Below are positions 57,916-64,000 of a stretch of DNA of 64,000 nucleotides, one piece after another; within the stretch, counting starts at the first letter, position 1, and every line of letters starts with the position of its first letter. The position numbers and the translations under genes were made by a program. Source of the stretch: WRMS01 sp038562165 (GTDB lineage Bacteria; Bacillota; Peptococcia; DRI-13; UBA5745); contig JBCFAO010000003.1 of assembly GCA_038562165.1 (NCBI GenBank), forward strand, positions 59,705 to 123,704, in the 5' to 3' direction. The notes under the pieces were generated by a model, which saw only the letters and a list, made by a program, of their open reading frames with translations, searched no databases and was not told the origin of the DNA.

Positions 57916-58536
57916 ATGGCCAAACCGGACCGGTCTATTGATCCCCGTATCCTGGAGAGTGCAAAGAAAGAATTTCTGGCCCATGGGTTTGAAAAAGCAT
58001 CCTTAAAAGCAATCTGTCAGGATGCCGAAGTCACCACCGGCGCCCTATACAAGCGTTACCAGGGCAAGGAAGACCTATTTTGTGCCGTGGTAGCGGACAC
58101 CGTTGAGGCGCTGGATGGTTTTGTGCAGCAGCGAACCTTGGTTCCAGCCAGCAGCCTGTCCGACGAGACTCTGATCAAGGCATGGGAGATGGGGGAAAAT
58201 ATGCTGGCCTGGCTTCATTTTCTCTATCACTACCACGATGGGTTCCTCCTGCTGATTTCGGGCGCAGCTGGAACCCGGTATGCCAATTTCCAGCATGATT
58301 TTGTAGAAGCCATGACCACTAAGACCCATGAGTATTTTACCGAGGCCAAAAAGCGGGGCCTGACCGATGCCGATATCTCTATGGAAGAGATGCATATTCT
58401 GCTCTCGGCATTCTGGACTACGGTCTATGAGCCCTTCATCCATGGCTACACATGGGAGCAGATGGAGTCCCACTGTCAACTGATTTGCAAGCTATTCAAC
58501 TGGAATCAGGTTCTGGGGTTTAACCCGGCAAAATAA
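57916..58536 (+). CDS. TetR/AcrR family transcriptional regulator
   Basis: A 206-residue regulator. The N-terminal helix-turn-helix is ILESAKKEFLAHGFEKASLKAICQDAEVTTGALYKRYQGKEDLFCAVV (about residues 11-58); the remainder is a helical ligand domain. Ribosome site AGGAGGTG. A 36-base palindrome overlaps its promoter, consistent with autorepression. The following half-transporter pair and MATE gene are the probable targets, the same order as the TetR and ABC genes at 4.3-7.0 kb, but protein similarity between the two TetR proteins is limited. Confidence 0.92.
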   Translation: MAKPDRSIDPRILESAKKEFLAHGFEKASLKAICQDAEVTTGALYKRYQGKEDLFCAVVADTVEALDGFVQQRTLVPASSLSDETLIKAWEMGENMLAWLHFLYHYHDGFLLLISGAAGTRYANFQHDFVEAMTTKTHEYFTEAKKRGLTDADISMEEMHILLSAFWTTVYEPFIHGYTWEQMESHCQLICKLFNWNQVLGFNPAK

Positions 58537-58540
58537 GCTT

Positions 58541-58561
58541 CCCCTTCGCCAAGGGGATTTT
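58541..58561 (+). terminator. Weak terminator after TetR
   Basis: CCCCTT/AAGGGG six-base stem with CGCC loop, followed by ATTTTATTT. Confidence 0.5.
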
Positions 58562-58563
58562 AT

Positions 58564-58592
58564 TTGCACCATAAGTTAGCATTGACTAACTA
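58564..58592 (+). promoter_or_regulatory. Putative promoter and operator (shared palindrome, copy 3)
   Basis: AGTTAGCATTGACTAACT (58574-58591): outer arms AGTTAG/CTAACT as in copies 1 and 2, with three central differences. TTGCAC (58564-58569) is 17 bases before TAACTA (58587-58592), the same geometry as at 54013-54041. Confidence 0.55.
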
Positions 58593-58620
58593 TCATTAAC
58601 TGATAAAGGAGGTTTTGCTC

Positions 58621-60372
58621 TTGTTCAAAAGGATACTAGGGTATACCGGCGAACACCGGAAAACGACATACAAAGCCATTGCCGCCATGCTGACCGGCAT
58701 GGTCATGCAGGTGCTGCCCTTCTGGTTCATTTACCAAATCATCCGGCCCCTGCTTTTGCGGGAACCCATCACCGCCGGATATGTAATCAGCCGCGTGGCC
58801 GCCATCGCTCTTTGCACGGTGCTGTACGCGGTGTTCTACATCTGGGGACTGTCCCTTTCCCACAATGCGGCCTACAACACCCTGAAAAACCTGCGCATTT
58901 CCCTGCAAGGCAAGCTGGAAAAGCTGCCTCTGGGCGTGATTCAGGAAAAAGGCGTAGGCGTCATCAAAAAGATGTTCGTTGACGACATCGAAACCATTGA
59001 GCTGCCCCTTGCTCACGCTATCCCCGAGGGCATTGCCAATATCGCCATCCCCGTATTGGTCTTTCTGGGCATGTTCATCGTCGATTGGAAAATGGCTCTG
59101 TTGGCTCTTGCTTCCCTGCCTCTTGGAGCCCTGGCCATGGCCATGATGTATCAAAGCGGCATGAGCAAAATGGCTAATTATTATGCCGCAGCCCAGAAGA
59201 TGAACCGTACCATCGTAGAGTATATCAACGGCATGGAGGTAGTGAAGGTCTTCAACCGGGACGGCGAATCCTACCACCGCTATGAAAGTGATATTAAGAG
59301 CTACCGGGACTTCACCCTGGCCTGGTACAGAGCCTGCTGGCCCTGGATGGCAATTTACAACAGCCTGGTCCCCTGCGTAGCCCTCTTTGTGCTGCCGGTA
59401 GGCGCCTATTTTGTCCTGCAGGGGTATTCGACCTTGCCCAATCTGGCCCTGGCCCTCTGCATGTCCTTCGGCATCAGCGCCCCCCTCCTGCGGGTGATGA
59501 ATTTCTTCCCTACCATCGCCCGGATTGATTACGCCGTATCTAATCTGGAAGCAATGATGAACGAACCGCCTCTGATTCAGTCGGCGGCAGCCTTTGCTGG
59601 TAAAGATCATAGCGTGGAGTTTGAGAATGTGCGCTTTGCCTATAAAGAAACCGAGGTGCTCCACGACGTGACCCTCCGCATTCCTCAGGGCAGCCTGACT
59701 GCGCTGGTGGGCGAGTCGGGCAGCGGTAAATCCACCCTGGCAAAACTGCTGGTCCATTTTTATGACGTGACCGATGGCGCAGTCAAAATCGGCGGCCAGG
59801 ATGTCCGGCAGATGAGTCTGGAAGCCCTCAATAATCAAATCTCCTATGTGGCTCAGGAGCAGTTTCTGTTTAATATGAGCCTGCTGGAGAACATTCGTTT
59901 GGGCAAGCCGGAGGCTGCAGACGCGGAAGTCCTTGCCGCCGCCGAAAAAGCCCAGTGCGGCGAGTTTCTCATCCGTCTGGAACGGGGTATCCACACCATG
60001 GCCGGAGACGGCGGCAAACAGCTTTCCGGCGGCGAGCGCCAGCGTATTTCCCTAGCCCGGGCTATCCTCAAAAACGCTCCCATCGTGGTGCTGGATGAAG
60101 CCACCGCCTTTATGGACCCGGAAAATGAGGAAAAGATGAACGAGGCCATCGCCGAGGTGATCCGGGGCAAGACGGTGATTGTCATTGCTCACAGGCTGCA
60201 TTCCATCATCAACGCCGATCAAATTTGCGTAATGGACGGAGGCAACCTGGCCGCCGCCGGAACCCACGAAGAATTATTAAAAACTTGTCCGGCCTATCAG
60301 AAGCTGTGGCAGGCCGCCGAGGGCAGCGCCCGCTGGAGGGTCAGCACCGCTAAGGAGGTAGAAAAAGCATGA
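58621..60372 (+). CDS. ABC half-transporter (YbtP/IrtA-like)
   Basis: A 583-residue membrane/ATPase protein. The transmembrane domain spans about 1-310 and the ATPase domain about 335-575: Walker A GESGSGKST (near 364), LSGGERQRISLARAILKNAPIVVLDEATAFMDPENE covers signature and Walker B, H-loop VIAHRL. It starts at TTG 58621, eight bases after AGGAGG; TTG 58615 would be too close. Similar to the protein at 4344-6104 (for example PLAHxIPE and VEYINGxEVxKxFN blocks). Pairs with the next gene, which it overlaps by four bases. Siderophore or other small-molecule transport is inference. Confidence 0.9.
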   Translation: MFKRILGYTGEHRKTTYKAIAAMLTGMVMQVLPFWFIYQIIRPLLLREPITAGYVISRVAAIALCTVLYAVFYIWGLSLSHNAAYNTLKNLRISLQGKLEKLPLGVIQEKGVGVIKKMFVDDIETIELPLAHAIPEGIANIAIPVLVFLGMFIVDWKMALLALASLPLGALAMAMMYQSGMSKMANYYAAAQKMNRTIVEYINGMEVVKVFNRDGESYHRYESDIKSYRDFTLAWYRACWPWMAIYNSLVPCVALFVLPVGAYFVLQGYSTLPNLALALCMSFGISAPLLRVMNFFPTIARIDYAVSNLEAMMNEPPLIQSAAAFAGKDHSVEFENVRFAYKETEVLHDVTLRIPQGSLTALVGESGSGKSTLAKLLVHFYDVTDGAVKIGGQDVRQMSLEALNNQISYVAQEQFLFNMSLLENIRLGKPEAADAEVLAAAEKAQCGEFLIRLERGIHTMAGDGGKQLSGGERQRISLARAILKNAPIVVLDEATAFMDPENEEKMNEAIAEVIRGKTVIVIAHRLHSIINADQICVMDGGNLAAAGTHEELLKTCPAYQKLWQAAEGSARWRVSTAKEVEKA

Positions 60373-62117
60373 TCGCTTTAATGAGCCGTATTTTTAACGC
60401 TTCCGGAAAATACAAGAAGAGGATTGGCTGGGCTTTCGTATTTTCCTTTTTGAAAGGTATTCTCAAAAACGCCCCTATCGGACTGGGCTTTTTTGCCCTG
60501 GCTGCTTTTTATTACGGCAGGGCCACACCGGAGCTTTGCATGCAAATCGGCCTGGCCTTGGTAGTGCTGCTGCTTTTACAAATTTTATTTCATAATCTTG
60601 CGGACCGGCTGCAATCGGCGGCAGGCTTCCTGCTTTTTGCCGACAAACGCATGGAGCTGGGCGCCCATCTGCGCAAAATGCCTATGGGCTATTTCACCGA
60701 AGGCAATATCGGCAAGATCAGCTCGGTACTTTCCACCGACATGGTGTTTATTGAAGAAAACTGTATGACCGTCCTGGCCGATATGATGAGCTACATCTTC
60801 TCCCAAGGCATTTTATTGGTCTTCCTCTTTTTCTTTAATATCTGGATTGGCTTTGCAGGCCTTGGCATCACTTTACTAATTTTGCTGGTGGGCAAAGGGC
60901 TGAAAAAAGAAGCCATTGAGGACTCCCACATCCGGCAGGATCAACTGGAAAACCTGACCGAATCGGTGCTGGACTTCACCGAAGGCATCGGCATTATCAA
61001 GACCTACAATTTGCTGGGGGAGAAATCCAGCACCCTCACCGACAGCTTCAAAGAAACCTGCCGCACCAGTTTGGAATTTGAGGAAAACCATACCCCCTGG
61101 CAGCGGAGCCTGAATCTCATCTATGGCCTGGGCACCGCTTTGGTCATCGGCCTTGCCGTCTTTCTCCATGGCCGGGGGCTGCTGGATGTGCCCTACCTGG
61201 TGGGCATTATGCTCTTTGTCTTCGACCTGTTCGGCCCCCTCAAGGCCCTGTACGGGCAAAGCGCCCGGCTCACCGTCATGAATAGCTGCATGGACCGCAT
61301 TGAGGCAGTGTTTGCGGAGCGGGAGCTGCCCGACCAGGGGTCACAAGCCATCCCCGCCCATAGCGACGGGCCGGAGATCCGGTTTGAAAACGTCAGCTTT
61401 GCCTATGGAGAAAAGGATGTGCTCCGGAACATTTCCTTCGATCTGAACAAAAACCAGATGCTGGCCCTGGCAGGTCCTTCCGGCGGCGGCAAATCCACCA
61501 TCGCCAGCCTGCTGGCCCGCTTCTGGGATGTGCGGTCCGGGCGGATACTGATACGGGGTCAGGATATCCGGGACGTTCCTCTTAGCGATTTAATGAATCA
61601 GATCAGTATGGTATTTCAGCGGGTTTACCTGTTCCAGGATACCGTCTACAACAATATCAGCATGGGCAGGCCCACGGCCAGCCGCCAGGAAGTAATCGAA
61701 GCTGCGAAAAAAGCCCGCTGCTACGACTTTATCATGGCGCTGCCCGAGGGCTTTGACACCGTAGTAGGCGAAGGCGGAGCCAGCCTCTCCGGCGGCGAAC
61801 AGCAGCGCATCTCCATTGCCCGCTGCATCTTAAAGGACGCTCCCATTGTCATTTTGGATGAAGCCACCGCCAGTGTGGATGCGGATAACGAAAGCTACAT
61901 CCAGCAGGCCATCAGCGAACTGTGCAAAGGCAAGACACTGCTGGTCATCGCCCACCGCCTGAATACCATCCGGCATGCCGACAAAATCCTGGTTATTGCC
62001 GATGGCGGTATTGCGGAACAGGGCACCCACCAAATGCTGATGGGTCAAGACGGTATTTATAAGCAATTTGTTACAGCCCGGGAGAATAGCCGGGGCTGGA
62101 GCCGGAAGGGAGCATAA
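60369..62117 (+). CDS. ABC half-transporter (YbtQ/IrtB-like), intact
   Basis: A 582-residue membrane/ATPase protein. Membrane segments occupy about 15-310. The ATPase domain is complete: Walker A GPSGGGKST (near 370), SMVFQRVYLFQDTVYNNISMG, signature ASLSGGEQQRISIARC, Walker B VILDEA, D-loop SVDADNE, H-loop VIAHRL. It is the close relative of the deleted protein at 2783-4351, which shares MGFF/MGYF, FQRVYLF and CxDFIMAxPEG blocks, and so shows what that protein has lost. Overlaps the partner gene by ATGA and is followed by the MATE gene two bases after its stop. Confidence 0.92.
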   Translation: MIALMSRIFNASGKYKKRIGWAFVFSFLKGILKNAPIGLGFFALAAFYYGRATPELCMQIGLALVVLLLLQILFHNLADRLQSAAGFLLFADKRMELGAHLRKMPMGYFTEGNIGKISSVLSTDMVFIEENCMTVLADMMSYIFSQGILLVFLFFFNIWIGFAGLGITLLILLVGKGLKKEAIEDSHIRQDQLENLTESVLDFTEGIGIIKTYNLLGEKSSTLTDSFKETCRTSLEFEENHTPWQRSLNLIYGLGTALVIGLAVFLHGRGLLDVPYLVGIMLFVFDLFGPLKALYGQSARLTVMNSCMDRIEAVFAERELPDQGSQAIPAHSDGPEIRFENVSFAYGEKDVLRNISFDLNKNQMLALAGPSGGGKSTIASLLARFWDVRSGRILIRGQDIRDVPLSDLMNQISMVFQRVYLFQDTVYNNISMGRPTASRQEVIEAAKKARCYDFIMALPEGFDTVVGEGGASLSGGEQQRISIARCILKDAPIVILDEATASVDADNESYIQQAISELCKGKTLLVIAHRLNTIRHADKILVIADGGIAEQGTHQMLMGQDGIYKQFVTARENSRGWSRKGA

Positions 62118-62119
62118 AA

Positions 62120-63502
62120 ATGGACTTAATTGCAGAAAAAGAACGGCAAAAGCAATTCATCCTGACCGGGGGGCTGTGGCAGGTAATGACCCAGCTTTCC
62201 TGGCCAGCCGTCATCGCCATGGTATTGTACGGCTTCAACACCGTGTTGGACGCCATCTTCGTGGGCCAGTTTGTCAACGACACCGCCCTGGCGGGGGTGT
62301 CTCTTGCTTACCCTCTTTCCCAAATAAGTACGGCCTTGGGCTCCCTGGTTGGTGTAGGGGCAGGCTCGGTGCTAAGCATTGCTTTGGGCGCAAAGGATCA
62401 CTATACTCAGGAGCGGCTTTTGGGGGTGGTCAACCGTCTGTCAATTCTTTGCACCGCCATTTATATGATTCTGGCCCTCACCTTTGCGGAGTCTCTTATC
62501 GCCATGATGGGCGGTACAGGGCAAGCCCTTTCCCATGGGGTTAGCTATTTCCGCATCTGTACCCTGGGCTCTTTCTTCTGGATTTACGGCCTGGCTGGCA
62601 ATATGATTATCCGGGCCGAAGGCAGGATGAAAACGGCGGCCTGGATGATGGGCGTAGGCCTTGGCGTCAACGCCCTTTGCAACTACATCTTCATGGGGAT
62701 TTTTGATATGGGCGTGGCAGGGGCCGCCTGGGGCACCAATGTGGGGATGTTCGCCTATAGCCTTATGGGCTGGCTCTATTTCGGCAGAGGAAAAGCTACT
62801 TTCCAGAGCAAGCTGCTTTCCCTGAAGGGAGACAAAAAGATCACAACCTCCGTTGTGCGCTTGGGTATGTCCTCCCTTATGATGAGCATCATGAGCTTAA
62901 TTCAGGGCGTCGTCGTCTTTAACGCCCTGGCCCGGTACGGCACAACAGCGGATATTGCTTTCTACGGCGTGATTTACCGGATATTCCAGTTCCTGCTCAC
63001 TCCCATTTTCGGCCTGATGCGGGCCCTGCAGCCGGTCATCGGCATCAATTACGGCGCCAGGCAGTATGACCGGGTTATCCAGTCCTACAAAATCTTTGCC
63101 GTGGCTGCCCTGCTGCTGACCCTGCCTTTCTGGGCCATTTCCCTCATCGCTCCCGGTTCTATTCTCGGCATGATGCTGAAGGATCAGGTATTCACCGGTA
63201 CCCAATTCCTGCATTTCCGGGCCTATATGGCCATATTGCCGGCCCTGTCCTTTATCTTCATGGCCATGACTCTCTTTCCCTCTGTAGATAAAGGTAAACC
63301 TGCCATGATTATCGGTATGGCAAGGCAGTTTGTGTTTTACATCCCGGTGATGCTGCTGCTGCCGAAGTTTATCGGCGTGGCCGGCGTATATTACGGTTCG
63401 CTGGCCATTGATACCATCATTGTGCTGTGGACCGTTTTGCTGGTCAAAAAGGAGTTTAACGGCTTACGGAGCAAGGGAAAATTGGAAGCCGCGCAAGGAT
63501 AA
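62120..63502 (+). CDS. MATE-family efflux transporter
   Basis: A 460-residue exporter of the multidrug and toxic compound extrusion family, with 12 membrane segments in two halves. GGLWQVMTQLSWPAVIAMVLYGFNTVLDAIFVGQFVNDTALAGVSLAYPLSQISTALGSLVGVGAGSVLSIALGAKD is the typical N-terminal block, repeated in the second half from SVVRLGMSSLMMSIMSLIQ. Driven by a sodium or proton gradient. As last gene of the TetR-regulated unit it may export the metal chelator or a by-product that the half-transporter pair re-imports (inference). Confidence 0.92.
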   Translation: MDLIAEKERQKQFILTGGLWQVMTQLSWPAVIAMVLYGFNTVLDAIFVGQFVNDTALAGVSLAYPLSQISTALGSLVGVGAGSVLSIALGAKDHYTQERLLGVVNRLSILCTAIYMILALTFAESLIAMMGGTGQALSHGVSYFRICTLGSFFWIYGLAGNMIIRAEGRMKTAAWMMGVGLGVNALCNYIFMGIFDMGVAGAAWGTNVGMFAYSLMGWLYFGRGKATFQSKLLSLKGDKKITTSVVRLGMSSLMMSIMSLIQGVVVFNALARYGTTADIAFYGVIYRIFQFLLTPIFGLMRALQPVIGINYGARQYDRVIQSYKIFAVAALLLTLPFWAISLIAPGSILGMMLKDQVFTGTQFLHFRAYMAILPALSFIFMAMTLFPSVDKGKPAMIIGMARQFVFYIPVMLLLPKFIGVAGVYYGSLAIDTIIVLWTVLLVKKEFNGLRSKGKLEAAQG

Positions 63503-63509
63503 AGGAGCA

Positions 63510-63593
63510 GATGCGGGCACGGGCGCGGATGCGGGCACGGGCGCAGGCACGGGCGCAGATGCGGGCACGGGCGCAGATGCGGGCACGGGCGCA
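63510..63593 (+). repeat. 18-bp tandem repeat, about 4.7 copies
   Basis: Copies of GATGCGGGCACGGGCGCA at 63510, 63528, (12-base partial at 63546), 63558 and 63576, directly after the MATE stop. One frame would read ADAGTG repeats, but no start or ribosome site supports translation. More GC-rich low-complexity sequence follows to about 63770. Confidence 0.85.
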
Positions 63594-63775
63594 GCAATGG
63601 TGGATAGCGGCATAGCAAAGCAACGGGGACGTAGCCGTTCGGCGGGGCAGTGGGATAGCGGGGCAGCGGAGTCGCAGCTGCCAGTAGAGACGCAGCCGGC
63701 AGCAGGGTAGTGGGGTAACGGGGGCCACGGGACGGCAGAGTAGCGCGGTAGCCGGGAGTTGGACAGTGCCTGGCT

Positions 63776-63877
63776 TCTCAAAATTGCAGGTTTGTCACCG
63801 TTGGCTGTGGCTAACTGTTCAAAATTGCAGGTTTGTCGCTCACTAGCTTAGCAAAATGTGCAAAATTGCAGGTTTGT
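63776..63877 (+). repeat. Intergenic 20-bp repeat array, locus D
   Basis: Three forward units at 63776-63795, 63817-63836 and 63858-63877, 41 bases apart; the last is a perfect GTGCAAAATTGCAGGTTTGT. CACTGAAAAAG follows. Inverted units, present at the other loci, would lie beyond the window edge if they exist. Confidence 0.82.
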
Positions 63878-63905
63878 CCGAGGGCACTGAAAAAGCACCA
63901 CTTTT

Positions 63906-64000
63906 ATGAGACAAAAGGTTTACTTCTCCTCAATTCGCCGAAAGAGGAAGAACCATTTGGTGAAAGTTGAAGAAGAAAAAGCGCTCAGTGCGCTGCTGCT
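63906..64000 (+). other. Possible start of a reading frame at the window edge
   Basis: From ATG 63906 a frame stays open to the end of the window and reads a basic stretch (MRQKVYFSSIRRKRKNHL and on). No ribosome site is visible and the repeat array lies close upstream, so this may be chance. Confidence 0.2.

Noticed and set aside
58636..59994. 452-codon minus-strand frame across the second half-transporter gene
   Set aside because: Rich in His, Gln and Gly with no recognisable domain; mirrors codon bias of the real plus-strand gene.
63408..63770. ADAGTG-repeat reading frame after the MATE gene, and its reverse-strand partners
   Set aside because: It depends on the 18-bp tandem repeat, begins inside the MATE gene in another frame and has no ribosome site.

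Overview
The window reads as chromosome of an anaerobic, Gram-positive-type bacterium (Bacillota, probably Clostridia/Peptococcaceae or a relative; the exact group is inference). Reasons: an oxygen-sensitive class III ribonucleotide reductase with its activase, ECF-type transporters (CbiMNQO and an MptD-type system), the YtaF sporulation-associated membrane protein, a copper-amine-oxidase-N repeat surface protein, strong AGGAGG ribosome sites, frequent TTG/GTG starts, and base composition near 50% GC. I see no tRNA, rRNA, prophage, intact insertion sequence or CRISPR array.

Layout. 1-7.0 kb (all minus): TetR regulator and Cys-rich KTR protein, then a six-gene operon of two ABC half-transporters (YbtPQ/IrtAB-like) and an Opp/Nik-type importer running off the left edge; the second half-transporter has lost its ABC signature and Walker B by an in-frame deletion. 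7.1-10.4 kb: nrdG and nrdD, nrdD with NrdR boxes. 10.7-14.2 kb: two GNAT acetyltransferases, an MscS-type channel, YjbR- and YaiI-family proteins. 14.9-23.6 kb: a sigma-54 activator diverging from a sigma-54-promoter operon that encodes a permease, a multi-subunit FAD/Fe-S amino- or imino-acid dehydrogenase, an Asp/Glu-racemase-family protein and a DapB-type reductase. 23.7-27.5 kb: O-acetylhomoserine sulfhydrylase, Rrf2 regulator, diguanylate cyclase. 27.5-30.7 kb: cobalamin riboswitch and cbiMNQO. 30.7-37.4 kb: membrane-anchored serine hydrolase, two-component system, zinc-ribbon protein, a DUF3810/D,D-carboxypeptidase fusion. 37.8-42.2 kb: a 1455-residue surface protein. 42.3-48.2 kb: YdcF, CheV, racemase, thioesterase, MFS exporter, DUF1330, DUF4180, YtaF. 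49.1-53.9 kb: a small membrane peptide, a solute-binding/degenerate-EAL receptor with a variable Ala/Glu repeat, an EamA transporter, a membrane protein. 54-63.5 kb: an ECF transporter (MptD-type S component, T, double A), AraC and TetR regulators, a second YbtPQ-like pair and a MATE exporter.

How it fits together. The two ABC half-transporter clusters at opposite ends and the ECF operon share one palindromic operator (core GTTAGCATATGCTAAC), so they look like one regulon, perhaps for metal or metallophore handling (inference). Cobalt uptake is under cobalamin control and dNTP synthesis under NrdR.

The most unusual non-genic signal is a family of 20-bp units (consensus GTGCAAAATTGCAGGTTTGT) lying only in four intergenic regions (14.5, 25.3, 48.4 and 63.8 kb). 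Neighbouring units are mostly 40-41 bp apart, about four helical turns; units point one way at the left and the other way at the right of each complete locus, and a GC-rich low-complexity tract sits on one flank. I recognise no described repeat family in this and consider it the best candidate for something new.
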